A stretch of 64,000 nt of DNA from Thermoguttaceae bacterium (GCA_017447745.1 JAFSMW010000148.1:1-64000), one strand, 5' to 3'; numbered from the stretch's first letter, positions 30,119 to 39,107 are shown. Notes: generated by a model from the letters alone, not told the origin. Made by a program: numbers and translations.

Positions 30119-31459
30119 CTATCGAATTTGCTCCATGAGGAAATGCAGCCCCAACGCGTAATTTTTTGCGGCGTCTGTAAAACTGGCGCGTTCAATAGCG
30201 ACCTTTCCAGCATGTTCTAAAGAACGATACTCGTTCCAGACGGAAGCTGCGTCTTCGCCGAATTTGTTGTGAATCGCGTCCTTCGCTTCCGGACGCACGT
30301 CGCCGATGAGTTCCAGAAGCGTTCTGACAAAGGAGTCGTTTGGAACAGCGCTGGTTTTGGTGTACGGTCCCTTGCCGTAACGTTTGTTTTTCAGACTGTC
30401 CCCGTTGTTTCTCTTGATCAGAGCGACTACTGACAGGATGATGGCAATAATTACCGAAATGACGGCTCCTAAGATGCTGAATGGAATGATGCACAGACCA
30501 AACAACAGGAAAAGGATCGACAGGGTAACGAGCGATTTTGAAAACGGCTTTTTAATAACAGGCACGGAATTGGCAACCTGTTCGTCTGTCGCGCCGACGG
30601 CTTTTTGCTGTCCGAGGTATTTGGCGACGACAACCGTGATGTTGTCCGGGCCGCCGCGAAGGATTGCCAAGTCCCGGAGCGTTTCGACCGCCAGAGCAGG
30701 GGGAAGCGTATAGAGAATCTTGCCGATTTCGTCGTCTGTAACCTGTCCGGACAGACCGTCGCTGCACAGTAAATATGTATCGCCAGGCTGGAGCGGGAAG
30801 GGTCCTTCAATATCAGGAATAACTTCAGGATGAACGCCCAGACAGCGGGTAATATAGTTTTTGGGAACCTGATCCGTGAGCGTTTCTCCGTTTTGACGAG
30901 CTAACGCCTGCATCTCCCAGACGAGAGAATGGTCAAAAGTCATTTGTTCAATGACGTTTCCTCTGAGACGATAACAGCGGCTGTCGCCAACGTGCCCGAT
31001 AAGCGCGCCGTCTGGCAAAAAGAGAAACGAACAGCACGTTGTCCCCATGCCGCGAAAATCGTCGCTGCTGTTACCGCGTTTATGAATCAGATCGTTTGTT
31101 TCGATAATTGCAGCTCGAAGAGCTTCAGAAGGAATCTGATCGACTTTCTTTTTATATAACATCGGCACGTGGTCCGCCGCCAATTTGCTGGCAAGTTCTC
31201 CTGCTGCGTTGCCGCCCATGCCGTCTGCAACAAGAAACAGGTGTCCGCGGGAGTTCCATTCTTCCTGACTCGAAGCTGGAACGACAGCGTAATTGTCCTG
31301 ATTGTTTGTTCGGCGAAGACCTATATCGGTGCACGCCGCAAAGTCAAGACAACTTGACCAAATGCCGTCTGAATTTTTACTGTTTTTTTGTGAATTCATG
31401 GAAAATTGCTCTGGAACTGTTTTAAATTTTTCGCTATTATCCCCCTCAGGATGAAACAT
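30119..31459 (-). CDS. PP2C-family Ser/Thr phosphatase, membrane-anchored
   Basis: The metal-dependent phosphatase domain has all main motifs: RRTNNQDNY, LVADGMGGNAAGELAS, GTTCCSFLF, GHVGDSRCYRL, LLCSDGLSGQV and GGPDNITVVVA. After it come two hydrophobic segments (about 30425-30545) and a C-terminal region of about 100 residues. It probably reverses phosphorylation by kinases such as the one at 55831. The start is uncertain: GTG 31480, ATG 31459 and ATG 31399 are all in frame. A TATAAT-like box lies just upstream of 31459, which would favour 31399 if it is the promoter. Upstream of, and probably co-transcribed with, ppk1. Confidence 0.93.
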   Translation of the reverse strand: MFHPEGDNSEKFKTVPEQFSMNSQKNSKNSDGIWSSCLDFAACTDIGLRRTNNQDNYAVVPASSQEEWNSRGHLFLVADGMGGNAAGELASKLAADHVPMLYKKKVDQIPSEALRAAIIETNDLIHKRGNSSDDFRGMGTTCCSFLFLPDGALIGHVGDSRCYRLRGNVIEQMTFDHSLVWEMQALARQNGETLTDQVPKNYITRCLGVHPEVIPDIEGPFPLQPGDTYLLCSDGLSGQVTDDEIGKILYTLPPALAVETLRDLAILRGGPDNITVVVAKYLGQQKAVGATDEQVANSVPVIKKPFSKSLVTLSILFLLFGLCIIPFSILGAVISVIIAIILSVVALIKRNNGDSLKNKRYGKGPYTKTSAVPNDSFVRTLLELIGDVRPEAKDAIHNKFGEDAASVWNEYRSLEHAGKVAIERASFTDAAKNYALGLHFLMEQIR

Positions 31460-31528
31460 TTTCCTATCTTTATTATACACATCGTCAAGTAAAAATAAAG
31501 GCTCCCTGGCTCAGTATTGCCAGATTTT

Positions 31529-32182
31529 ATGAAAATGTTTATAAAAAAATGTCCTGTCGTTTGTCTTATGTTACTGACATTATCCATTTTGTCAGCAAGC
31601 GGCTGTGTGCACAGACGAATGATGATTAATTCTGATCCGCCGGGAGCTATGGTTTTCATTGACAATCAGAAGGTCGGACAGACGCCTATTTCGCATGATT
31701 TTACGTATTACGGAACCCGAAAATTTCGTCTGGAAAAGGACGGATACGAGACCGTCAACGAACTGCGAGATATAAAGCCGCCATGGTATCAAATTCCGCC
31801 GCTGGACTTCTTTTCGGATAACTTTGCAGGAAGAGAGATTTACGACAATCGTTGTTTCACCTTTAAGCTTCGTCGAAGCGCAGACGAAAGTGAAAATGAC
31901 ATTATAGCTCGCGGTTTGGAATTGAAGAATTATCAACCGCCTGTCAGTTCAGAGCAAATAACCAGTCCGTATGAACCCGGATCTGTTCCGCCTGTTGATT
32001 ATTCTGGCGGGGGAACCGGATCCAGTCCGTATTCTCCAACTCCGTCGCCGTCGCCGCCTTCGGAATACAATCCGTATATTGGGGCGGAACCGGGATCTTT
32101 CCCGCCGCCGTCGCAGAAAGCGCCATCCGTTGAGAACTATCCAGACAATTACTATCAGACGCCGACGACGGTAATAGAATAG
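31529..32182 (+). CDS. PEGA-domain lipoprotein
   Basis: 217 residues. A signal sequence with lipobox SASGC is followed immediately by a PEGA domain (INSDPPGAMVFIDNQKVGQTP ... RKFRLEKDGYE), a beta-sandwich common in planctomycete envelope proteins. The rest has a conserved-looking PPWYQIPPLDFFSDN segment and a long Pro/Ser/Tyr-rich tail, probably disordered and reaching into the periplasm. A TTG 12 bases upstream is a possible alternative start. Divergent from the PP2C gene; it ends 3 bases before the next gene, suggesting co-transcription. Confidence 0.85.
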   Translation: MKMFIKKCPVVCLMLLTLSILSASGCVHRRMMINSDPPGAMVFIDNQKVGQTPISHDFTYYGTRKFRLEKDGYETVNELRDIKPPWYQIPPLDFFSDNFAGREIYDNRCFTFKLRRSADESENDIIARGLELKNYQPPVSSEQITSPYEPGSVPPVDYSGGGTGSSPYSPTPSPSPPSEYNPYIGAEPGSFPPPSQKAPSVENYPDNYYQTPTTVIE

Positions 32183-32185
32183 CGC

Positions 32186-32962
32186 ATGATAACCAGTCTT
32201 ACGAATCCTCAAGTTAAAGAAGCCGTTAAACTTCGCGACGGGAAAAAACGTCGTGAAGACGGTCTGTTTTTAATTGACGGAAGACGGGAGATTCAGCGCG
32301 CTATTGAGTCTGGAATTGAAGTTCAGAAGATTTTTTATTTCCCGAACGGGTGCAGCGAAGCCTTTACAAAGCTGATGTATTCCTCCGGGGCGGAAATGGT
32401 TGACGTTTCCGAGCCGGTTCTGGAAAAGATCGCCTATGGCTCTCGAGACGAGGGCGCAGTTGCTATTGCCAAACGTCCGGTCAGAACGCTGGATTCGCTC
32501 AAACTGTCGGCTTGTCCGTTAATTGGCGTGGCGGAAGGCGTAGAAAAGCCGGGCAACGTTGGCGCGTTGCTTAGAAGCGCAGACGGGGCAGGGCTGGACG
32601 CTCTGATTCTGGCGGATTGCAAGACGGATCTGTACAATCCTAACGCCGTTCGCGCTTCACTGGGCACGATTTTCTCCGTTCCTGTTGTTGAAACGACTTC
32701 TCAAGCCGCTGTCGATTGGCTGACGAAAAAGGGAATTGTCATTTTTGCCGCTATTGTCGACGGCGCGATCGAATATTCTACCGCTGATTATCGGAAACCG
32801 TGCGCTATTGTTGTCGGCTCTGAGGCGGACGGTTTGACCGCTGCCTGGCGCGGAACGCACGTTCAGCCGATTTATCTGCCCATGAAGGGAATCGCCGACA
32901 GCCTCAACGTTTCTGTTACAGCTGGAATTCTGTTTTATCACGCCTTGGCGAACAGACGATAA
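32186..32962 (+). CDS. TrmH/SpoU-family RNA 2'-O-methyltransferase
   Basis: SAM-dependent ribose methyltransferase of tRNA or rRNA with a trefoil-knot fold. The N-terminal substrate-binding domain starts ITSLTNPQVKEAVKLRD. The three SpoU motifs are present: EGVEKPGNVGALLRSADG, IVVGSEADGL and PMKGIADSLNVSVTAGI. Its 258 residues match rRNA-type members such as RlmB or TsnR-like enzymes. The exact target base cannot be read from sequence. It follows the PEGA lipoprotein by 3 bases. Confidence 0.92.
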   Translation: MITSLTNPQVKEAVKLRDGKKRREDGLFLIDGRREIQRAIESGIEVQKIFYFPNGCSEAFTKLMYSSGAEMVDVSEPVLEKIAYGSRDEGAVAIAKRPVRTLDSLKLSACPLIGVAEGVEKPGNVGALLRSADGAGLDALILADCKTDLYNPNAVRASLGTIFSVPVVETTSQAAVDWLTKKGIVIFAAIVDGAIEYSTADYRKPCAIVVGSEADGLTAAWRGTHVQPIYLPMKGIADSLNVSVTAGILFYHALANRR

Positions 32963-33058
32963 AACAGGCTAATATCTTTTCTTCTTGTCCGATTGCATAG
33001 AATTTTTCTGTAAGTTTTTTTGTTTGATTTCCATTTTAATCCAACAGGAGAATAAACT

Positions 33059-33979
33059 ATGCGGCGAATAATTTTAATCTTCCTTTTGAGCGTATTCGTT
33101 GTCGCGCTGTCTGGCTGCGATAAAATCAAATCGGAACTGGAACGTCGGCATCTTGGCGGACGCGTTGAGAATGATACGCACATCGAGGCGACTCCGTCAA
33201 CGCTCCAGGATCAAAAGACGTCCGTGAATACGCCAAACGCCGTCGAGACGTCTTCAAAGAGAAAACAAATCGTTTTTCGCATCGACCTGCCGACAGACGA
33301 AAAGATTCAAATACGTCTCATTAAGAATCCTGAAGAAGCAGAATCGGTCAGCCCGGTTCAATCGGATTCCAACGTAACAGAAAACAAATCCAAAGCGGAA
33401 TTTGAAACGCAGAAACTGAAGGACGAAAAGAATGAGGATAAAAGCGGAAAACAGGAGTCAAGCGTCGAGGAGCAATCGATGGGATCGATAGAAACGCATC
33501 TGGTTGAGCAGCAGCATAAAAAAGCAAAAGAACCAGAATCAAGCGATGACAAATTCCGCTCTGGAATAAAAACGGACTCTGGAATAAAAACGGATCGCGA
33601 AGAGAGTTCCCCCACAATTAAACCCGTTTCTGCGCCGACGATTGTCGTTCCCTCGTCGTCGAAAATGCCTTTACCGCCAAGGACGCTCAACAGACAAAAA
33701 GAATTATCGCGTCTGGAGTCGACTGAAATGACTCCCGCTGAGAAAGCCGTCGAATCCGCGCTGAGGATAACTCCGCCTGAGACAAAACTGCCTGCGTCCA
33801 AGGAAAAGTCAGCCAGGACGATAACGCCTCAAGAAACGTCGATAACGCCTCAAGAAACGTCGTCTGCCTGCCCGTGGGCAATTCCCAGCACTTCAGTACT
33901 ACTAGAGGTTTCTGTATCGCCAAGAGTCAAAATACCGTTCTTCCGACAGACAGTGAACGGACTGACAGATTCAATTTAA
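33059..33979 (+). CDS. Hypothetical Lys/Glu/Ser-rich lipoprotein, 3' end possibly frameshifted
   Basis: AGGAG precedes the ATG. A lipoprotein signal ending LSGC is followed by a charged, low-complexity, probably disordered chain. Two tandem microduplications are visible: SGIKTD twice (about 33560-33595) and ITPQETS twice (33818-33859). From about 33871 the annotated frame gives an unremarkable tail, while the neighbouring frame stays open to 34095 with a more protein-like sequence (TTAEIIAMYNSSSHNSIYEA), so a frameshift near 33860-33875 may have replaced the original C-terminus. Function unknown. Confidence 0.72.
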   Translation: MRRIILIFLLSVFVVALSGCDKIKSELERRHLGGRVENDTHIEATPSTLQDQKTSVNTPNAVETSSKRKQIVFRIDLPTDEKIQIRLIKNPEEAESVSPVQSDSNVTENKSKAEFETQKLKDEKNEDKSGKQESSVEEQSMGSIETHLVEQQHKKAKEPESSDDKFRSGIKTDSGIKTDREESSPTIKPVSAPTIVVPSSSKMPLPPRTLNRQKELSRLESTEMTPAEKAVESALRITPPETKLPASKEKSARTITPQETSITPQETSSACPWAIPSTSVLLEVSVSPRVKIPFFRQTVNGLTDSI

Positions 33980-34097
33980 AATACACGACTGCTGAAATTA
34001 TAGCGATGTATAATTCCAGCAGTCATAATTCGATTTACGAAGCGCACTGTTTTAAAAACAGTCGACTTTTTCTGAATTCAGACGAAAAAGCTTAAAC

Positions 34098-34373
34098 TTA
34101 TTTAGCAGCAGCTTCGATTTTGTGCAAACGCTGCGCCAAACGAGACTTCAGACGGGAAGCCGTGTTTTTGTGAATAAGCTTGGAAGCGGCGGCGCGATCC
34201 AGTTTCTGGAACGTTTTGGGCAGTGCAGCAGTTGCTTCTTCTACATTGCCAGCGGCGCATGCTTCGCGGAATTTGCGAATGTATGTACGCAATTCACGTT
34301 TGGCGGAAAGGTTGCGGGCGCGTCGAACTTTATTCTGACGCAGGTCTTTTTTAGCGCTTTTCAGATTCGGCAT
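34098..34373 (-). CDS. rpsT: 30S ribosomal protein S20
   Basis: 91 residues, very basic and helical, starting MPNLKSAKKDLRQNKVRRAR and ending LHKIEAAAK, the classic bS20 pattern. It binds 16S rRNA early in small-subunit assembly. Stands alone, convergent with the lipoprotein gene. Confidence 0.97.
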   Translation of the reverse strand: MPNLKSAKKDLRQNKVRRARNLSAKRELRTYIRKFREACAAGNVEEATAALPKTFQKLDRAAASKLIHKNTASRLKSRLAQRLHKIEAAAK

Positions 34374-34389
34374 AGTTCAATATAAAAAT

Positions 34390-34500
34390 GGTTGTTAGTG
34401 GTAAGTGGCAAGTGGTAAGTGGTTGTTAGTGGTTTGTGGGAACGACGCTTGCGTCCTCACTACTTACCACTTATGACTTACCACTTATGACTTACCACGA
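34390..34500. repeat. Heptamer repeat arrays in inverted arms
   Basis: The left arm has imperfect GTAAGTG units and the right arm the complementary CTTACCA units, around a core GACGCTTGCGTC (34444-34455). The whole could fold as a large hairpin. It separates rpsT from the TPR gene. Confidence 0.8.
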
Positions 34501-34509
34501 AGTTTAAAA

Positions 34510-35967
34510 TTATGAATTCATATTATTGCGCAATTCTTCCAATTTGTCAAGGAGGGAGGCAACATCTTTGTAGTTAAAATCCATACTTGCGAGCGATTTT
34601 AAGTATTTTTCTGCCAGCTCAAGCTGTTTTAACCCCAATGCAAGGCGTCCCGCCTCGTAATATGCGCGTTTTTTGTTTTCAGCGTCTCGGTCTGGAATGT
34701 TGGCAATCGCCTGATCGTAAGAGGTAATCGCCATCTGATACTGCTTGATTGCCTGGAAGCACATTCCCAGCTGCAGACAGCAGACGCCTTTACGACGCGG
34801 TTCGTTTTGAGCTGGCTGGAACTGCATAATGGCATTGTTGTAATCGCCATTGATTTTGTATCGCAAACCAAGCTCGTATTTGAACGCCAGGTTGTTGGGA
34901 TAACGTTCGCAGCGACCCTTCCAGACTTCCAGTTCTCTGGCGTTGAGATCCATACGCATCTTTTTCCATTCTTCTGACGTCTTTCCCTGCGAGCGTTCGA
35001 TTTCCACGAGTTTTTGACGCAGGTTACGAAGAGAGGAGTCTTCCAGTTTGTCTAACAGCTCGCGGTTTTCAGTTTCGCCAGTTTGCTTGACGGCGTTGGT
35101 AAGGACTCTTTCTGCCTTGTCAAACTGTTCCAGAGCGATGTAGTAATCTGCCAGAGCGATGTATCGATCCGCCTCTTTTGGACGTTCCTTGATTTTGTTT
35201 TTGAGGAAGTCTTCCTGAGACATCTGAACCTTTTCGCCGCTGGAACTGGTCGTTTCGACGGTAGCGGCTTTGCGTTTGTCTTCGTTGTTTCGACCGCCAG
35301 TTTCATACAGGTTTTTGGCGACAATGAGCTCTGTAATGTTGCGAGCGGCTTCTTCGTTTCCATTTGGAAAACATTGTTCAATTCGACGCCAACAGGAAAT
35401 CGCTTCGTTAAATCGATGCAAGGATTTCAAGACGTTAGCCAAAGATCTGTTAACGTTAATGTCTTTGGGGTTCCCTTCCAGAGCGATTTTCATATACGCC
35501 AACGGCGTTTCGGTAAATCCGAGTTCAATACACGTTTCCCAGAGAATAGTCAAAGTTTGAATGTCCCAAGGGTTGACTCTCAAAGCTTGCAAACCGCTTT
35601 CAATTGCTTTGGGGTATTCTTTTAATCCCAGGGCTTTTTTAGCGGCTTTGCGGGGAGAACCGATTTTGAAAAAACCCATCGGATCGCCCTTTTTGTTGTT
35701 ATTGTACTTTTTACGGAGATTTTCCAGATATGCCTGGACGTAGGTCATGTTGCCCGGGTCATTAGTAATGCACTGGATGAACAAGTCTGAAGCGTAATCG
35801 TAGTTTTTCTGATTGAACTGCACCATTGCATGATCGTACAGATGCTCCGTACGACGGCGTTTGACGTCGTTCATTGCAAAAGGATTCTCCTGGACTTTTT
35901 CCTCCTGAGATTCCGGGGCAGTCTCTTCATTTTTAATTTCTTCTGAGTTGTTGTTATTTTCTGCCAT
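34510..35967 (-). CDS. TPR-repeat protein
   Basis: 485 residues. A polar, acidic N-terminus is followed by several tetratricopeptide-like helical pairs (YDHAMVQFNQKNYDYASDLFIQC, AIESGLQALRVNP, YIALADYYIALEQFDKAERVL, YEAGRLALGLKQLELAEKYL). No signal peptide or membrane segment, so it is probably a cytoplasmic scaffold. A Lys-rich linker (RKKYNNNKKGDP) and a KKALGLKEYPKA segment follow the first repeat. Partners unknown; divergent from hemD. Confidence 0.87.
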   Translation of the reverse strand: MAENNNNSEEIKNEETAPESQEEKVQENPFAMNDVKRRRTEHLYDHAMVQFNQKNYDYASDLFIQCITNDPGNMTYVQAYLENLRKKYNNNKKGDPMGFFKIGSPRKAAKKALGLKEYPKAIESGLQALRVNPWDIQTLTILWETCIELGFTETPLAYMKIALEGNPKDINVNRSLANVLKSLHRFNEAISCWRRIEQCFPNGNEEAARNITELIVAKNLYETGGRNNEDKRKAATVETTSSSGEKVQMSQEDFLKNKIKERPKEADRYIALADYYIALEQFDKAERVLTNAVKQTGETENRELLDKLEDSSLRNLRQKLVEIERSQGKTSEEWKKMRMDLNARELEVWKGRCERYPNNLAFKYELGLRYKINGDYNNAIMQFQPAQNEPRRKGVCCLQLGMCFQAIKQYQMAITSYDQAIANIPDRDAENKKRAYYEAGRLALGLKQLELAEKYLKSLASMDFNYKDVASLLDKLEELRNNMNS

Positions 35968-36041
35968 GGCGATAAATTAAATACGTTATCCGTAATAAAA
36001 GCTGATTGGGAATAACGAGTCGATTTTGTGGAACGCTTTGC

Positions 36042-36071
36042 GTAATTACTAATTGCTAATTACTAATTATA
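36042..36071. repeat. Heptamer repeat (AATTACT type)
   Basis: Imperfect tandem AATTACT units preceded by a CGCTTTGCG core at 36034-36042. It lies in the divergent gap between the TPR gene and hemD, upstream of the TATAAT at 36103. Confidence 0.75.
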
Positions 36072-36126
36072 AGGTCTTCCTTTATCTTTTGAAAAATTAT
36101 ATTATAATATAAAAAAGTAATTTTGT

Positions 36127-36159
36127 CGAGAACCCCCTGACTAAGGTTCTCGGATTTTT
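36127..36159 (+). terminator. Terminator-like hairpin in the hemD leader
   Basis: CGAGAACC (36127-36134) pairs perfectly with GGTTCTCG (36145-36152) and is followed by GATTTTT. It lies after a TATAAT at 36103-36108 and 30 bases before the hemD start. The only gene upstream is divergent, so this hairpin cannot be ending a normal plus-strand gene. It may be an attenuator, or the end of a very short RNA. Confidence 0.6.
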
Positions 36160-36189
36160 ATGAGTTTCTTGAAAAATTAACAGTATATT

Positions 36190-36978
36190 ATGCCTGCGTT
36201 TCCCAATTTGAAGCCGCTGTCCGATATTTGCGTTTTGGTAACTCGTCCGGAAGGACAAGCGGATAAACTCCAAATATTGCTGGAAGAGCAGGGCGCCAAG
36301 GTTGAATTCCAGCCTGCAATAAAAATTTTACCGCCGGATTCGTGGCTTGAGGTGGACGACGTTGTTACTCGCCTGAGTGAGTATACGTATGTAGTGTTTT
36401 CAAGCGTTAACGGCGTGAATATGTTTTTTCGGCGTCTGACGGAACTTGGTCTTGGCGCGGACGCTCTGAGCGCAAGTTGCGTAGCGGCTGTTGGCGCGTC
36501 GACGGCGGCTGAACTGGAACGGCAGGGCGTACCCGTTCAAATTGTTCCCGACGAATACCGGGCGGAAAATCTTGCTGCTGCAATAGTTGCAGACGTTAAA
36601 AATCGAACTGTTGAACAAGCGCCGATAAAGGCTTTGCTTTTTCGAGCCAGTCGCGGTCGGGAGATTCTTAAATCTCAGTTGGAAAGCGTTGGCGTTGAAG
36701 TAACTCAAATTGTAATTTATCAAAGCGTTGACGCGCTCAACCCAAATCCGGAAATTTTGGAAAAACTCAATTCCGGTAAAATTGACTGGGTTGTTCTGAC
36801 CAGTTCTGCCATAGCGCAATCTACGATCAATATGCTCGGCGAATCTCTTCGCAATGCAAAAATCGCTTGTATTAGCCCGATTACAGTCGCCGTCGTTGAA
36901 AAAAACGGCTTTTCTGTCGACGCCGTTGCTGAGTCCTATACGATGGAAGGGCTGGTTGAGGCGATAATAAGGCAGTAG
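36190..36978 (+). CDS. hemD: Uroporphyrinogen-III synthase
   Basis: Closes and isomerises hydroxymethylbilane to uroporphyrinogen III in haem and corrinoid synthesis. 262 residues, usual length. The family is weakly conserved, but the two-domain pattern is clear: VLVTRPEGQADKLQILLEEQG, then YVVFSSVNGVNMFF, AAVGASTAAELERQG, LLFRASRGREIL, DWVVLTSSAIAQS and a C-terminal ISPITVAVVEKNGF. No other haem gene is adjacent. Confidence 0.9.
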   Translation: MPAFPNLKPLSDICVLVTRPEGQADKLQILLEEQGAKVEFQPAIKILPPDSWLEVDDVVTRLSEYTYVVFSSVNGVNMFFRRLTELGLGADALSASCVAAVGASTAAELERQGVPVQIVPDEYRAENLAAAIVADVKNRTVEQAPIKALLFRASRGREILKSQLESVGVEVTQIVIYQSVDALNPNPEILEKLNSGKIDWVVLTSSAIAQSTINMLGESLRNAKIACISPITVAVVEKNGFSVDAVAESYTMEGLVEAIIRQ

Positions 36979-37036
36979 GCTGTAGGCAGAAGGAGAATCT
37001 TTACTCTTGCCTACGGTCTCTTGCCTATTGCCTATT
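36970..37036. repeat. Heptamer repeats, inverted arms
   Basis: AGGCAGT/AGGCTGT-type units overlapping the hemD stop face inverted TTGCCTA units next to the following minus-strand gene. Same style as the other intergenic heptamer arrays. Confidence 0.7.
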
Positions 37037-37220
37037 ATTTGTCCTGTTCGCGGAACGTCATCCAGCTTAAAGCAAGAATCGTCAGCGATGAAACCATCAT
37101 GACGACGTCCATAATAATGCTAGCGCGGGAAAATGGGAATCCACAGCTGATGTCGACAGTGAACAGGATAAAAACCAGCAGACAGATTATAACCGCTGCC
37201 AAACAAAGTTTTTTTGCCAT
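37035..37220 (-). CDS. Small two-helix membrane protein
   Basis: 61 residues starting MAKKLCLAAVIICLLVFILF, a first membrane helix, then DISCGFPFSRASIIMD and a second helix (VVMMVSSLTILALSWM) ending FREQDK. The layout resembles tiny conserved membrane proteins of planctomycetes. The reading frame fills the gap between hemD and the repeats before coaD. No ribosome-binding site is obvious. An overlapping plus-strand frame is less protein-like. Function unknown. Confidence 0.65.
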   Translation of the reverse strand: MAKKLCLAAVIICLLVFILFTVDISCGFPFSRASIIMDVVMMVSSLTILALSWMTFREQDK

Positions 37221-37298
37221 AATTTTAATTTACGAGATTGGGAAAGTGTTAAACTCTTAATCGCGAATTATTGAGGCGCGAAACGTAATTACTAATTC

Positions 37299-37362
37299 CG
37301 TGGGGTAAACCTAACGGTTACTAATATTGAACCGCTAAAACGGTTCTAGAGGAAGCGCTTTG
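37299..37362 (+). repeat. Double-hairpin dispersed repeat, copy A, flanked by heptamer repeats
   Basis: A degenerate first hairpin (CCGTGGGG...) is followed by ACTAATATT, a second hairpin GAACCGCTAAAACGGTTC, and the tail TAGAGGAAGCGCTTTG. AATTACT heptamers lie on both sides (about 37286-37298 and 37363-37399). Copies B, C and D are at 42852, 55429 and 57770. Confidence 0.85.
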
Positions 37363-37502
37363 TACTAATTACTAATTACTCATTACTAATTACTAATTCT
37401 TCAACGGCTCCCGCCCTTTTATATTTTTCTAAATATATTATAATACCATTTTTCAGGAAATCCAGAGGGGAAAAGCTGAAAAATGGAATTTTGGAGAGAA
37501 AA

Positions 37503-38006
37503 ATGACTCAACCAATAATAAAAGCGGTATATCCGGGTTCTTTTGACCCGATAACGTTAGGACATTTAGACATTATTAAACGGGCGTCGCGCCTGTTTGA
37601 CCATTTAATAGTCGGCATTGGCGACAATGCTGATAAAACCGCTCTTTTTACGCCGGAAGAGCGTAAACAGCTGATTTTGAAATCGACGGAAAACATCTCC
37701 AATCTGGAAATTCAAATTTTTCACGGCTTGGCAGTTGATTTCGTTCGAGATTGCGGCGCGAAGATTATGATCCGCGGCGTTCGTCCTATTACCGACATTC
37801 CCGCTGAATTGACCATGATGATGGCTAACCGTCGGCTTTCGCCCGATGTAGAAACGCTGATGATGATCGCCGACGGCGAACTGGCGCACGTTTCCAGCTC
37901 GCTGATTAAACAAATTGCACATCTGGCGAGAAACGAAGAACTCGAACGCTTTTTGCCACCGCCCGTCGTCAAAGCCGTTCGAGCTAAAATCCCTCTGCGG
38001 GGTTAG
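37503..38006 (+). CDS. coaD: Phosphopantetheine adenylyltransferase
   Basis: Adenylates 4'-phosphopantetheine in CoA synthesis. 167 residues with AVYPGSFDPITLGHLDII (nucleotidyltransferase T/H-x-G-H motif), MIRGVRP and ELAHVSSSLIKQIA. ATG 37503 with GGAGAG just upstream is preferred over an in-frame TTG at 37491. panC, two genes further, belongs to the same vitamin pathway but lies on the other strand. Confidence 0.96.
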   Translation: MTQPIIKAVYPGSFDPITLGHLDIIKRASRLFDHLIVGIGDNADKTALFTPEERKQLILKSTENISNLEIQIFHGLAVDFVRDCGAKIMIRGVRPITDIPAELTMMMANRRLSPDVETLMMIADGELAHVSSSLIKQIAHLARNEELERFLPPPVVKAVRAKIPLRG

Positions 38007-38021
38007 TATCTATGAAAACGA

Positions 38022-38058
38022 AAAAGCGCAAGACGTGAATTGAAACGCTTGCGCTTTT
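38022..38058 (+). terminator. Intrinsic terminator after coaD, possibly bidirectional
   Basis: AAAAGCGCAAG (38022-38032) is perfectly complementary to CTTGCGCTTTT (38048-38058). A- and T-tracts on the two sides allow it to serve both coaD and the convergent moxR. Confidence 0.85.
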
Positions 38059-38087
38059 ATTCTAAATTGATTTTTGGGAATCTCTTT

Positions 38088-39092
38088 TTATTCGCTCAGC
38101 ATTGTTTTATCGGCGGAATCGAGCAGGTTTTGAATAATCGCGTATGCGTCTACGCCGTCGAGTTTAGCTTTATAGGACAGAATCATTCGATGGTTGAGCG
38201 CAGCAGGTGCGACGTACTTTACGTCCTGGAATCCGCAAGTCGGGCGACCGTCCAGCAATGCGGCGGCGCGGGCTGATTCTGCAATTCCAATCGCGGCTCT
38301 GGGCGACGCCCCGAACGTTACGTACTGCTTGACCAGTTCCGGCGCGTCGGGGGAATCCGGGTGCGTTGCCGCGACGACCTGAGAAATGTACTTCGCCACA
38401 GCAGGCGGCAGGAAGACGTTTCTCAACAATGCAAACGCCTTTTCCAGCTCGCTGGACGAGAAAATAAATTCTGCCGTTGGCGGAACGCCGTGACGTCGAG
38501 ATGTAATAATCTCTTCAAGCGTCTGTGCGGACGGCGAGGCAACGTGCAGCTTGAACAGGAATCGGTCTAACTGCGCTTCCGGCAGCGGGTACGTGCCTTC
38601 CAGTTCTATCGGGTTTTGGCTTGCCAGGACGAAAAACGGCTCCGGCAGCGGGCGGGTCTGTCCGAAAGCGGTAACGCGGCGTTCCTGCATCGCTTCCAGC
38701 AGAGCGGACTGCGTCTTGGGCGAAGCGCGGTTGATTTCGTCCGCCAGCAAGATATTCGTAAAAACGGGACCTTCCTGAAAGACCATCTCCCGCTTTCCCG
38801 ACGGCGTATCCTGCAACAGGTGCGACCCGGTGATGTCGCCCGGCATGAGGTCAGGCGTGAACTGAACGCGATTGAACTTCAATCCCAACAGCGTTCCCAG
38901 CGCCTGAATGAGCGCGGTTTTCCCGACGCCGGGCACGCCTTCGAGCAGAATATGCCCTCGGCTGAAAATTCCAATCAGAACCAGTTTATGCAGTTCAGGA
39001 CGCCCCAGCAAAACTCGGTTGAGTTCGTCCTGAAGACGGTCAATTTTTTCTTTTACCGGCTGAATCTGTTCGGCTGTAAGTAATTCGGACAT
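38088..39092 (-). CDS. MoxR-family AAA+ ATPase
   Basis: 334 residues. Walker A GVPGVGKTALIQ, Walker B ILLADEINRASPKTQSALLEAMQERR, sensor VLASQNPIELEGTYPLPEAQLDRF and C-terminal ASPRAAIGIAESARAAALLDGR, all typical of MoxR chaperones that assemble or activate metalloenzymes or surface complexes. The usual DUF58/VWA partner genes are not next to it here. The upstream neighbour is panC. Confidence 0.95.
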   Translation of the reverse strand: MSELLTAEQIQPVKEKIDRLQDELNRVLLGRPELHKLVLIGIFSRGHILLEGVPGVGKTALIQALGTLLGLKFNRVQFTPDLMPGDITGSHLLQDTPSGKREMVFQEGPVFTNILLADEINRASPKTQSALLEAMQERRVTAFGQTRPLPEPFFVLASQNPIELEGTYPLPEAQLDRFLFKLHVASPSAQTLEEIITSRRHGVPPTAEFIFSSSELEKAFALLRNVFLPPAVAKYISQVVAATHPDSPDAPELVKQYVTFGASPRAAIGIAESARAAALLDGRPTCGFQDVKYVAPAALNHRMILSYKAKLDGVDAYAIIQNLLDSADKTMLSE

Positions 39093-39107
39093 GGCAATTG
39101 AATTAGT

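Noticed and set aside
30384-31425. Plus-strand frames opposite the PP2C gene
   Set aside because: Shadows of the phosphatase frame, which has all PP2C motifs in order.
37021-37260. Plus-strand 79-codon frame after hemD
   Set aside because: It overlaps the minus-strand small membrane protein, which has two clean hydrophobic helices; the plus-strand product looks random.
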